A DNA stretch of 64,000 nt from Deroplatys truncata (Eukaryota; Arthropoda; Insecta; Mantodea; Mantidae): the NCBI GenBank assembly GCA_030765065.1, contig CM060990.1, positions 213,133,290-213,197,289 of the forward strand, given 5' to 3'. The position numbers and the translations under genes were made by a program. Below the pieces are notes generated by a model. It made no database searches. It was not told the origin of the DNA and was given only the letters and a program-made list of their open reading frames with translations. Positions 1 through 11,169 of the stretch are shown one piece after another. The stretch's first letter is position 1, and every line of letters begins with the position of its first letter.

Positions 1-1680
1 ATGAAAAATTTTAAAATGCACTAGTCCAGACATTTTCCTCACAGGAAATCTGCATGATAAAAGTAAAGCTTTGCTTCCTATGGTGAATTTTACATTGGTA
101 TATGGCACAGAAGAATTTGTGGTACTATGATATTTGGGAATGTGTGGTATTATTTGTTATTAACACATCTGACCTAAGAAACTGAGATTTATCATTTGAC
201 ACAGAATATCTCCTAATTTTTTTCTGCTAAAATCCACAAGTAATGAAGGGTTATACTCCATTAAATTTATGTTGCATGCATTAGCTTAAGTTATGAATGG
301 TCTGTGTTATACACAATGCAACATACTAAAGTAAATGAAAGGCATAGGAATAAATGGTAATAACGTGTCTTATTTCCTCGCAGAATAAATCTTTAAACAT
401 TCCTTGAAAATGCATTAATCACTTGGGTAACTGCTATCTATATAGGGCTCATTTATGACTAAATTGCAGGGATACCCAATGATTCTATGGCATAAGAAAC
501 TATATGCACATTTTGGCTGTTCCCCATTTCACCAGAACAAATGCAGTAAATGCTGGATGAACACCTGTTTAGCAGGGTTAGCGAGTGGATGCAAAGAAAG
601 AAAAAAATGTATGTCCTTTGTTATTCTAATGATTTTGCAATGATCAGTGTTGCCTTTGCTAAATAACCCTCTCAGCAAAAACTAAACCTGAAGCATTCTA
701 TCCAAATGTTAAATCTACAAGCTGACCTGTTCCTCAGAGTGACAAGATATAAATGTTTAATATTCCCAAATGCAAAATAGAAATGTTTCAGAATTAAATG
801 TGATGAAGAAGTTGCTCATGAAGAATTACAAAGTACTTCTTGATCTTGAATACTCCCTGAAGTGCACAATTCTGAATCACAATATTTCACACAGTATGAA
901 TTAAACTGTCTGATTACAGTTCTTCCTCTTTTATAAGATAGAGTGAAACTCTTAGTTTACAGGCTTAAACAGAAACAGAGATTGATGTCAAGCTGCCACA
1001 GGAGAATACAGAACTCATGTTTGGAAAGCTTATTTTCTTTAGCTATCCACTGTGAACTTTTTTCTGGAGAATGTCAACATCATTTGAGTGTTTGTGTTGA
1101 TTTGAAGGTAATTGGTATATTGATGCACTTGTCATGGGAATTTACAATATTCCTTTGTTCCTGTGCCTTTGGGGCAGTCAAAATATTCAAGAAAACTAAA
1201 CTACATAAGATTAAGTGAAAACCAAGAGACATTTATAACTTAAGAGAAGGCCATTCAACACAGCCCACTTGTTAAGTGATTAAAGATATTGCTCCCACTC
1301 CTTCATATAAATCTTGGTTTTGCAGAAACTTTCACTAAAACACAAGGTTAAAGAAAGACAGAAGAGTTCCCATAGTTAACTGCAAAGTTCATAAATATTT
1401 CATCACAACAACTAAAATAGGAGTTGCTAGAGGGACTATAGACAAAAGAGTGTCAAAGAATAGAGAATTTAACGAACCTTGAGTGAAGTGGAACAGAGTG
1501 TGAAAAAGCTTCATGTGAATTTGTAGGAATTATTTGGGCCAGTTTCTAGACTACAAGGAAGTCAATAAAAAAATTGAGGAATGCACACAGAGAAATGGGT
1601 TGCTGCATGTTTATTAACTCATATGCTTGCACTGTCATTTATACTTTTTTCCCTCAAATCTTGGTGGTGTATGTGATGAG
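1..1680. other. A+T-rich DNA, no gene recognised
   Basis: No open frame here resembles a known family; the longest (943-1218 plus, 1574-1771 plus) are short, of low complexity and lack motifs. I see no tRNA-like boxes, terminal repeats or tandem repeats. The right end runs into the 3' tail of the minus-strand LINE that follows. Confidence 0.6.
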
Positions 1681-1684
1681 TAGG

Positions 1685-3515
1685 GACAGGAATTACTTTA
1701 CTTTGGATAGATACTTTATTTGTACATATTCTTCTGCATATTCTTTTTACAATATTCCTCTTACAAACTAACTTAACCTATGTACAAATTTTTTTCTTGC
1801 CAGCTATACTGCTCTTTTTGCCTGGCACCCTGGCCTTCTGGCTCATCTAATCATCCCTTGCTATCTTTAATCCCTATTGCCCATCTTCTCCTTCCTCCGT
1901 TTGCCTTTCTACTTTTCTTATCTCTTACTTTTCTAATCCATTTCTCTTTTACTTTCTTTAGGAACTCCCCCATATTCTTATTTTGCTTTTCTTCTTTTCT
2001 CGTTAGCATTTTAATTGCTACTATTTTCCTATCCATTTTTCCCCATACTTCTTTTCTCCATTCTGCTAATTCTTTGCATTCTGTCATATAATGCTCTGTG
2101 CTTTCATTCCTTCCGCATAATTCACAACTTCCGTTTTTTTACCCCTTATCCCTCTCAAGTACATTGAACCTGTTCTCATCCATGCAAATGCTTCTTTTTC
2201 TGCCCTATTACAATAATCTACATACCCTTCCCTTCACCAATTCCGTTTTACTAATCTGTAGAACCCTAATGACTTTTTGTTTTCTAAGCTTCCCCAAATC
2301 TCTTGTCTTTCTATGTCATCCATTCTGTTTCTTACTGTTATCCAGAAGCCGTTACTATTTCTTTCTCCTGCTCTCCAATTATCTCCCATTCCTATCTTCT
2401 CCATAATTTTTTCTACCCCTGTCCACCAGCTATTTTTATTTTTTATACTCTTTTGTTGTTCCATGCATATCTTTAAAATTTCCTCTTTATCTTTTCTCAG
2501 GCATCTATACCAAAATTTTAATATCCTTTCCACTATCACTCCCTTTCTTCTTGTTCTTCCTAATTCCACTAATGCTACTTCCCCTGGTGCTGATCTTGTT
2601 AACCCCAATAGCTCTTTGCAAAACATTCTATAACTCTAGTCTATTTTCCTGCTTAAATCCGATCCCCCCCAAATTTCTACTGCATATAGCATTCTTGCTT
2701 CTACCAATGCTTCGTACATTCTTTCTATCCATTTAGTTGGCATTTCTAATTTATATTTGCACATCCTTACTCCTCTCATTGCTGCCTTTCCTTTAGCCGT
2801 AGCCTTCCTGCTATGCGCCCCCCATTCACCATTACTGCTCATCCTCACCCCCAAATAATCCATCTTCTTGACTTTTAACTTTAAACCCCACATCTGCCAT
2901 TTCTCTTCTCTTTTTAATTTATTTACTCTTTTAAATACCATAACTTTTGATTTATTTATATTTACTTTTATTCCCCATTCTTTGCAAAATTCATGTATCC
3001 CATTAACTGCTTTCTGTAGCCCAATTACCATTATAGCCCCGACCATAAGATCATCTGCGTATAATAAACCTGGTATCTCTGTATTTGCTATTATGGGGCA
3101 GTGCGGATTTTTTTCTTTCACTCTTTCTAATATGTCATCTATGAATATATTAAATAGTATAGGACTCAATTTGCCTCCTTGTCTTAATCCTATTTTTTGC
3201 TCTGTCATTTCTGTAACTCCATTATTTTTACATCTTATACAGAATATTATGCCTTTATAAATCTTTGTAATTTCTTCTATAAAGTTTTTGCTTACCCCTT
3301 TCTTACTTAATTTATACACTAATGCTTCTCTATTATTGTATCAAATGCTTTTTCAAAATCTGCAAAAAACATATATATCCTTCCTCTTTTCCTACTCAAA
3401 TACTTATCTATTATCGTCTTTATTATAAATATATTATCTATTGTCTGTTTACCTTTCCTAAACATGACAGGAATTATGTGCTGTAATAATCCCTTTAATA
3501 TGTATGCACTTATGC
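1685..3515 (-). pseudogene. Non-LTR retrotransposon (LINE) reverse transcriptase remnant, 5'-truncated
   Basis: Minus-strand LINE fragment from mid reverse transcriptase to the 3' end. In order from the right: the finger-region motif RKGKQTIDNIF (about 3440-3460), the first catalytic-Asp block FADFEKAFDTI (about 3350), a frameshift, then frame 3319-2636 with GLRQGGKLSPILFNIF and the intact catalytic box YADD. Frame 2626-2234 follows with LGLTRSAPGEVALVELGR, and near 2100 a C-terminal zinc knuckle SCELCGRNESTEHYMTEC that continues into frame 2087-1851. The left end has a 3'-UTR-like A-rich tail near 1690. The endonuclease and the RT N-terminus are missing, as is usual for 5'-truncated LINEs. 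At least two frame breaks make it a dead copy. Plus-strand ORFs across this interval are antisense shadows. I do not assign a clade. Confidence 0.88.
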
Positions 3516-3559
3516 AATGAAAACTTCCATAATATTGTGATGCAGTGGCTATGGCCCAA

Positions 3560-4130
3560 ACTTATCAAGAGGTCAGCATTGAGCGGTTCAGGTAAACAAC
3601 AATAATGCGCTTGCCAGTATAAACACTGGGTGCACTATCGAAAGAAAACTAGAATTTTCTGAAAGCTTTATTTCCCGCTCCTCCAGAAAGTGTGTTGAAA
3701 TAGTTGTAGAAGGTTTTTTGAACCATCTATGGAAGATTCCACTGCCTATATAAGCAAGCGCTCTCATGGACAGTCGGAGGCAGTCGTGAGTTGAAGGTAA
3801 GTTAAGTGCGACAGAGTTGAAACAGTCAGTGTGCGAGCAAATTGGCAGGTGAGTTTCCTGTGTGACAGCAGAGCAATTCTCCAAGCAAGTTGATGATGGC
3901 TTCTTGACTTGCAATGAGTGTACTGTGAAGCAACAGTTGTGGAGGTCTTTGTGTTTGACTCCTGAGTGAAGTGAACCGTCCAGCATGATGGGGCTGCATC
4001 ACGAAGGAAGTGAAGTGACATTGGTGAAGTGAACTACCAGTGAAGGTGAACTACATAAACTCGAAACAGTGACAGTGAAAACTTTAGAGAGAATGACAGT
4101 TTGTAAAAACTGGACAATGTTACAATATGC
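3560..4130 (+). promoter_or_regulatory. TATA-containing promoter/leader module, probably a retroelement LTR relic
   Basis: More G+C-rich than its surroundings. GAAnnTTC half-sites like those of heat-shock elements lie at 3652-3659 and 3732-3739, followed by TATATAAG at 3747-3754 and, about 25-35 bp later, initiator-like CAGTC words. Downstream is a long untranslated-leader-like stretch rich in AGTGAAGTGA-type words. No open frame follows. A similar assembly lies at 37076-37560; both end in a shared TGACAGTGAAAACT word. An LTR plus leader is the simplest reading, but no paired LTR is visible. A relic host promoter is the alternative. Confidence 0.3.
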
Positions 4131-5467
4131 ACATGGATAGACCCATATAAAAGTACAATTGTGAATCTGCACAAATATCTATGGAATTAAATTTCTAAAA
4201 CTATTAATGGTTGAATGTTTTGAAATGTTCTTCCTTTGCATAAATTAGTAGGTTATGTTTTTGTAAATATTAAGAGATATTAAACATTAACATTTAAACT
4301 AAATTTAACATTACATATAAATATAACTACCATACTTGAACCCAATTGTCAGAACTCCTTAATAGCCTCCTTCATACTGTGAGGCAAAGGCTACCACCAG
4401 CTAAGGTAGGGATTCATCGATGTCACATAAGCTATTGATTGTATTGCATATGAGCTACCATCAGTGTTGCCAAGTTTCAATACTGACTCCATGGTGCATA
4501 TTATTCCGAAATATCATATTTATAAATCAAATATGAAAGTTTAAACAAATCAAACAAAAGTGCATTTATAAAATATACACATAAAAAAAATTATGCAGCA
4601 TAATTTGCAACCTGCTGAAATATAATGCTTATTAACAAAACAGGGAAAATATGCATTAAATGAAACATAAAATGTTGTTTAAATTTTGCGATTAACTCAT
4701 ATACCAAGTGAACATACTTTCTGACAGAAGAAAAAAATATGCATTTGCATTAAAATCCTGTCACTAGTAATGAGGTGGGAAAAAGACTTCATCAAAAAAT
4801 TAAGAAGATGGAAAATTTATGCCAGGCTTCTGAAACAAGTCAATGATATAAGAAAACAGATATGATGTCTGTTATCTATATAAGAAACTAGCCTAGAAAT
4901 GTGTGCAATTTAAATGAATTTTATTTTGTACGCATTTGTAATTAAATGTGTCTGTTTATTCTGTATATACCTACATATGATCATTTTATAAACTCCTAAA
5001 AGACTTTTAATGTAGTACCAATATTAAATAATTACAAAGGACTTTATAAGTGATAAAAGTATAAAAAATAAAAGAAGAATATCATTCAGTTAAGAACTTT
5101 CACTGAGCATTATTCTGATATTGATTTTTTGCCCTGAGATGGCTCACAAGTGAATAATGGAGAGTGATGAAAAATAAGTATTTATTTATTGTGTTCACAC
5201 AAATATAAAAATTATGTAAAATTAGCATTATGTGTCCTAAATTAGCTTTCTCTGGCCAGTAATCATTAAATAAACAGATATTTTACAGTTTAGTTCACAG
5301 AGATAGCAAATACAATGCAGTCTATGTTCCACATCTCTAGGAAATAAACTAAAATGCTTTAATATCAAAATAAAAATCCTGTTTTACACAAAGAAACAAA
5401 TCTCCAATGACTTAGCTTTTCTGAATATGAGTATTAACAATTATAAAAATCTGCTTCACTGCAAGTA
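4131..5467. other. A+T-rich DNA, no gene recognised
   Basis: No coding family, tRNA-like box or terminal repeat seen. One TGGCAACACTG word occurs on the minus strand at 4462-4472; it occurs again as a pair at 60086-60131. Confidence 0.5.
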
Positions 5468-5469
5468 TA

Positions 5470-7136
5470 CAGAGTGAATCTCCTAAAACTTGCAGCGCAA
5501 ATATTTCAGAAATGGAAAGTGCTATTGATATGCAGTTTTTGCAGCATTGATTGGTAGTCAGGGGCTCGTACAGTTAGCCTATAAACAGATTTTAATAATA
5601 CTGAGAAAGTGCATTTTTTGAGCAATCATACAATTTTTTAAATGGAACAATGCCTAGTTACATCAATAGAATCAAGGTAGGGTAAATTAGAATGTCAATG
5701 ATCTTTGTTGCAGGATTCTAATGCAAGTGGTTTATGAGAAATCATATTTTGAAAAGTTTCCACCACGATAATTGTTTGTCCCATTCAACCTACTTAGTTG
5801 CTAGGTACGATGTTGTTATGTTTGTTTGCATTGTGTTATCTGTTCATTGATTGCATTGCGACTTTCTGGTCAGTTAGTTTGTGACAGTTCAAGCAGTAAG
5901 TCATGAGTAGAAGATGGGGTTTACTAATGCAGAAAAAGCTGACATGCTCATGGTGTATGCAGAGTGTAGGAGGAATGCAGTTCGTACCTGTATGGTGTAT
6001 GCAGAAACGTATCCCAATAGACGTCAACAATCTCAGCCATTATTTATCAACCCCTTCAACCAATTATGTGAAATTGGTACTGTAACACCTAGAAAACGTA
6101 ACAGAAACAAACAAGTGACTGGAGAAGAAGCAGAAATTAATGTTTTGGCTGCCGTTGCAATAGATCCGTAAATTAGTTCCCGCACAATCGCATAAGTCAG
6201 GCAAGTGCACTGCACATTCTCCATCAACATAGGTTCCATCCCTATCACATCTCTCCCCATCAAGAGCTGCATGGAAATGATTTTGAGAATCATGTTAACT
6301 TCTGTACATGGGCATTAAGACATTATACTCCAGATTCATCATGTAATTTTAGTAATCATTTAGTAATGAGGCAACACTTACTAATCATGGCCAGGTAAAC
6401 CGCAGAAACATGCACTATTGGTCTGTTGACAATCCCCATTGGCATCGTCAGGTGGAACGTCAGTGTCCATGGAGTTTAAACGTGTGGTGTGGGATAGTGA
6501 ACCATCAGCTCATAGGCCCTTTGTTCATAGAAGGAACAATGAACTAGCCCAAGTATCGCAGCCTCCCGACAGACCATCTGCCACAGAAGCTAGAAGACGT
6601 TCCTTTGTAGACTAGGAGGAACCTGTGGTACCAACATGATGGCTGTCCACACCATAGTGCACGAAGTACTACAGCTTGTCTTAACGGATTGTTTCCAAAT
6701 TGTTGGATTGGATGAAGAGGACCTGTACCTTGACTGGCCCGTTCACCAGATCTGACCCCTTTAGACTTTTTTCTGTGGGGAAGGCTGAAAGACACTGTCT
6801 ACAAATATGTACCAACTACACCAGATGATATGAAATGACATATTGCTATTGCCTGCTCTGAAATTTGCATTGAAATGCTAGAACATGTGCTAAAGTCTTT
6901 CCATAGCAGACTGGAAGCGTGTATTGAAGCTTTATTCTGTTGATATAACTAGGCAATGTTTCATTTAAAACATTAAATGTTTTCTCAAAAAATACACTTT
7001 CTCAGTATTATTAAATTCTGTTTATAGGCCAAATGTATGAGCCCCTGACTACCAATCAATGCTGTGAAAACTGTACATCAATAGCACTTTCCATTTCCAA
7101 AATATTTGCGGTACAAGTTTTAGGTGATTCATCCTG
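5470..7136 (+). mobile_element. Tc1/mariner-type DNA transposon with long terminal inverted repeats
   Basis: About 1.67 kb, flanked by TA on both sides (5468-5469 and 7137-7138), the target duplication of IS630/Tc1/mariner elements. The left end starts CAGAGTGAATCTCCTAAAAC and the right end is its imperfect inverse. The similarity runs inwards about 190 bp and includes the phrase around CAGGGGCTCGTA/GAGCCCCTG and the ACTGAGAAAGTGCA block. The transposase remnant lies between. The inverted repeats are much longer than in classic mariner, typical of the insect group whose transposases carry a DUF4817-like helix-turn-helix. Confidence 0.88.
5914..6945 (+). pseudogene. DDE transposase remnant with DUF4817-like helix-turn-helix
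   Basis: The first frame (5914-6171) encodes the DNA-binding domain, opening MGFTNAEKADMLMVYAECRR and containing VTPRKRNRNKQVTGEEAEIN. The rest is spread over three frames. Near 6360 the first catalytic block reads SFSNEATLTNHG, where the family has FSDEAT, so the first catalytic Asp is now Asn. RNMHYWSVDNPHW and SLNVWCGIVNHQLIGP follow. The second catalytic block YQHDGCPHHSA is near 6640 and the third, RSPDLTPLDFFLWGRLKD, near 6750-6790. The C-terminus resembles the family end (LEACIEA). Several stops and shifts plus the lost Asp make it non-functional. Family assignment rests on the motif set; exact Pfam membership is unverified. Confidence 0.88.
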
Positions 7137-7138
7137 TA

Positions 7139-8580
7139 TTTTCTGCAAATAAAATACTAAAAGATTGTTTATGTTTCCATTTAATTGTAGGTGATTAATG
7201 TTATTAAGTGCTTAAATATTGGCATACATACTCAATAAACAAGTTACCTACTAGGGGCTATAAACATTAAAACAGAATTGTACTTCCTAGACGGTCTCAC
7301 ATTTATTGACTAATGGTTGTTATAGAAACAAGGCAATGTACTAGTCACTATGCCCAGTGAAGCAAACTACTCAATTATAGTTCACACTTATTTAAAGGGT
7401 ACTATTAATCTGAAAATAGATTCTATTGCATCCAAGTTTTAAAACTATATTAAATGAAGATGATGAATTTCAAAATAGAACATTTGGGGAGAGAGGGAGA
7501 GAGGGGATGAATGAATGGAACAACTGTAGAAAAATTATCATCATAGTTGCAGTATTTATTTTGGTACTGTTTTGAGCTCCTCTGAGCTGAAAGAAAGGAT
7601 GACAAAATATCTGTCACCTTTTGTGTGCATGCATGTGCTTGTAGTATGTAAATGACTTGCCTTCCACCTCTCTTTTTATGTAATCCTTTAACACTACAAT
7701 TGAAAAACAAAAAGTTATATGAATACCAATATTGAAAGTTATACATGACAGTACTCTCCAAGAATGAATTTATCGCAATCGAGACTAGCGTTTTGCTTAG
7801 TGTCTTTCTATTATTTTCTCAGAAATGGCCCTGTGTCTTTTTTCCACACAATGGTACATCAAATAAAATCTGTAATATTGTTTTTTTACCCCAATATGCT
7901 TGGTAAGTCCTTTTCATATTAAATAATTTTCATATACCTGTGAAATTAAAGATGAATGAAAATGAAATTAGTACAGGAAAACACTTTGATTTGATCAGAA
8001 CAAGTATAACATATTTTTGTGACATTATTAAATACCAAGAGATTTGCTGCTATGCATTATGTTTTCCCAGATTTCAGACAGATATCTGAAACTTTAAGTG
8101 TAATTTAATTTATTAGTAGTCCCAGGTAGTATACATGAGGAGTACTGAGTCAAAAGGCACCCAGTCTATAATAAAAAATTGTTTTCAGGAGACAGAAAAT
8201 ACTGATATTCCCATTAACTTTCCAGCACCCTTTGAACTTATTCATACCCAACAGCGGTGCAAATCTAACTATCCTAATTATTACTGTCAGAAATAGGAAT
8301 GCTTACTTAATACCAATTTCATAATAAACTATTTTCGACTTGGTGCAATTTGAACTGATTACATCAAAAATATTCTCATAAGAATTGAGAAAATGCAAAA
8401 ATCCTGTATGTGATTATAGTTTTAACCTAATAATTAGCTTTATATCATGGTTTATGCATAATTTTAAAAATGAAAATCCTGTTTACATTTGTGTCACCTT
8501 CATTTTTGATACATAACTAGTCTCATGGAAATTTGTTTATATGGGAGTAAATCTAGCTGCACATAACAGTTGCATCTAAG
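7139..8580. other. A+T-rich DNA, no gene recognised
   Basis: The longest frame (7450-7761 minus, 103 codons) has no recognisable motif and overlaps a GA-rich patch at 7489-7506. I see no RNA gene or element ends. Confidence 0.55.
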
Positions 8581-8584
8581 AACA

Positions 8585-8660
8585 CTCCTGGGCCAGGATT
8601 AAACCCACAACAGGAAGCCGGTCTCAACCAACTGCACCACCCAGGTTGGTGAACATTTTC
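8585..8660 (-). repeat. tRNA-derived SINE head
   Basis: On the minus strand, an A-box-like GGTGGTGCAGTTGGTTGAG is followed about 30 bp later by a B-box-like GTGGGTTTAATCC. This spacing is that of a polymerase III tRNA-type promoter. The body cannot fold as a functional tRNA in any obvious way, so a SINE head is more likely than a tRNA gene. No tail or target duplication was found. Confidence 0.6.
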
Positions 8661-9327
8661 TTAAACCACCACACTAGGTGTCTCACCAGATATTATAAAT
8701 GTTTCTATGTTTAAACTATGCCCATATCTTCTTGCAATCCATTGTATTCTTCATTTTCGATTTTAGTACATGAAGTAAACCGTACATCTAATACATTCAC
8801 ATAAAATCAAACTCCATAGAATGCATAATTTTAAACCCTTAAGCCCTTACTGCTGCTGCTGTTGAGTCATAGTATGCAGCCCACATTGACTAAGGGGGCA
8901 GGAGGCAGGTATGCCTTATGCAGGTGGTGTTTTCACATTACACATGTTCATGTTTTCCTTTATTAGGTGTTTATTACTTACAACTGTAATTCACTAATTG
9001 GATTTACAATTACTGTACGGATCTTTTTCCTTGTACAAGTGCAGTAGGAAATACTTGATTAGGACTATTCCAGATGAGGATTTCTATTTGCATCATTGTC
9101 TATTAACACTGTCTTATTAATCCTAGGAATTTGTAAGCATGTTATAATAGGAATTTCAAAACATCCTGTGTTTAGCTGTACATGGAATGTAAAGTATAAC
9201 ATGCAACACATGTGATGTATAAGAGAACTGTTATACATATTGGAACTTATGTAATACTAAATTAAAGTATTAATGATTCCAATTTAGACACCTTAAACCC
9301 ACCTACTTTGATTTAAACATTGAACAT
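8661..9327. other. A+T-rich DNA, no gene recognised
   Basis: Nothing coding. A short (CTG)n-like patch lies at about 8850-8865. Confidence 0.5.
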
Positions 9328-9588
9328 ATTGTTATCTTCTGCTCATCTGTAATTTATTCTTCAGAATATCCATGCTGGCATTACTGCCACATTCCTCTTC
9401 TGCCAGTTATGAAGTTACGTTTAGATATGCACATATTAAGAAAACTTAAGTTAAAAAATTATACAATATAAAATACATTTACACTACTCTGAAAAAACAA
9501 TAACATTTTTAAATGGTATAACATAATTTATCAAAATCATTGGAAACTGCAATGTTGATAGTCAAGATATTTGTCAGGAAACATTACT
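9328..9588 (-). repeat. LTR-like repeat, copy 1 (3' side of gypsy remnant)
   Basis: About 260 bp, highly similar to 10831-11070. On the minus strand it starts right after the end of the integrase frame, preceded by a purine-rich tract CAGGGAAAGGTAGAG, which fits a polypurine tract priming the 3' LTR. Its left end carries ATTGTTATCTTCTGCTCA (9328-9345), a word found again at 11136-11153. Confidence 0.6.
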
Positions 9589-10800
9589 ACTCTACCTTTC
9601 CCTGTAGTTTTTTGCGATTCCCTGCTCTGCTGATCATAGGTGCAATCATTGTAGATGTTGTTATTGTCTCTTCATCAGCTAGTAAATAGGCAGGCTTCAG
9701 TCTGTCAATAGAGATATTAATGTCTTTGCCTTTAATATTTATTGTGAAATATCTTTCTTCTCTCTTCACTACTAAATATGGTCCTTCATATGGAGATTCT
9801 AGAGCCTTTTTGACCCTGTCCTTTCTGAGGAACAGGTGTGAAGAAGAATTTAGGTCTTTATGGACAAAAACTTGTTTTGATGAATCCTTGCGAGTTGAAG
9901 TAGGCTTCAATTGACTAATACTATTTGAAGTTGTGATACTAATGTGTCTGGATTTACATCTGGTCTTGTAGATTGCTCAAAAATTTCTCCAGGAAGTGTA
10001 ATTTTTTATCCATATATCATTTCGGCAACTGAATATTTCGTATCTTCTCAAACAGCTGCCCGTAATCCTAGAAGGACTGTTGCCAAACTCTCGATCCATT
10101 TAATATTGTTGTGAGCTCTGATTGCTGTCTTAAGTGTTCTGTGTAACCGATCTATTTTCCCAATTGATTGCGGGTGATGAGGGGTGGTATGCTGAACTTT
10201 TATGCGACATAGCATTGCTAAGTTCCTATATAATTCTGATTCAAACTGTTTTCCTAGATCAGTTATAATTGAAATAGGTGTTACAAATTGAGTAATCCAG
10301 TTGTCTTAACAAACTCATGCTACTGTTTGAGTTGCAGTATTGCTCAAAGTTCCAACTTCCATCAATCCGTTGAAACCATCAATGCAAGTCAGACAGTACA
10401 CATTGCCCTCAGAAGGTAATAATGGTCCAATAATGTCTATATGCACTATGTAGAATCTGTCATCTGATTACTTGAATTCTCCAAGTTTTGATTTTGTATG
10501 TCTTGTCACTTTGTTCAGCTGACAATTAATACAAGTTTGTATCCGTTTGCGAATGTCATTTCTCATTCTTGGCCATATGAATTTGGAAGTAATGTGTTCA
10601 ACTGTGTTTTTAACTCCTGGGTGTGCTACTTTATGAAAAGTTTGGAAATCTTTTTTTCAAAATGGTTTAGGAATAAAAGGTTGAATATTGTGAGTAGGAA
10701 TGTCACACCATAACAGATCTTTTGTTCCTAGTTGGCATTGTCTGAACTGCAACGAGGTGTTATGCTGATATAATTCTTTGAGTTCTTTATCTCTCTTGAC
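9587..10800 (-). pseudogene. Ty3/gypsy retrotransposon integrase remnant
   Basis: Reads right to left. Near 10600 is the zinc-binding region with HPGVKNTVEHITSKFIWPRM and then CINCQLNKVTRHTKS (near 10520). The core follows: HIDIIGPLLPSEGN (about 10435), two in-frame stops, then TDLGKQFESELYRN with the second catalytic Asp, and TTPHHPQSIGKIDRLHRTLK, where the third acidic residue is Asp (GKIDR) instead of the usual Glu. The C-terminal frame 9910-9587 holds the chromo-like tail with SPYEGPYLVVKREER and ISIDRLKPAYL, ending in a basic stretch. Gag, protease, reverse transcriptase and RNase H are absent, so a large internal deletion or recombination removed them. Assignment to gypsy is firm; the lineage is not determined. 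Confidence 0.9.
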
Positions 10801-10830
10801 ATCTCGCAATATCTGCGTAATTAGGCACAG

Positions 10831-11070
10831 CTGTTACTTATTCTTTAGAATGTCCATGCTTGCATTACCATCACATTCCTCTTCTGCCAGTAATGAAGTT
10901 ACATTTAGATATACACATAATAAGAAAAATTAAGTTAAAAATCATACAATATAAAATACATTTACAATACCCTGAAAAAACAATAACATTTTTAAATGGT
11001 ATAACACAATTTATCAATATCATTGGAAACTGCAATGTTGATGGTCAAGATATGTGTCAGGAAACCTTAC
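10831..11070 (-). repeat. LTR-like repeat, copy 2 (5' side of integrase remnant)
   Basis: Roughly 240 bp, matching 9350-9588 almost throughout in the same orientation, with only scattered substitutions. A third partial copy of the same start word appears at about 11333-11365 (CAATGTCCATGCTGGCATTA). Confidence 0.6.
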
Positions 11071-11111
11071 TCTCTGTACTCCGTTACCACATTGTCTTGA
11101 CCACTTACATG

Positions 11112-11165
11112 TTTATCACGTCGGGATCACAAATTATTGTTATCTTCTGCTCAGTTATTATTTAA
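11112..11165 (-). other. Primer-binding-site-like block next to an LTR end
   Basis: On the minus strand this reads GTGATCCCGACGTGAT (about 11117-11130) directly after ATTGTTATCTTCTGCTCA in inverse (11136-11153), the same word that ends LTR-like copy 1. An LTR end followed by a CCCGACGTG-type block is the usual layout of an LTR and its primer-binding site. It suggests that the true 5' LTR lies further right and is diverged. Confidence 0.35.
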
Positions 11166-11169
11166 ATAT

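Noticed and set aside
1780-3260. Plus-strand ORFs of 60-130 codons
   Set aside because: They are antisense to the minus-strand LINE reverse transcriptase and have biased Leu/Ser/Phe content without motifs.
3588-4021. Minus-strand ORFs of 132 and 85 codons
   Set aside because: They overlap the promoter/leader-like module, have no family signature and no support beyond length.
8585-8660. Functional tRNA gene
   Set aside because: Only the A and B boxes are tRNA-like; I could not see a proper acceptor stem or anticodon stem, so a SINE head is the safer call.
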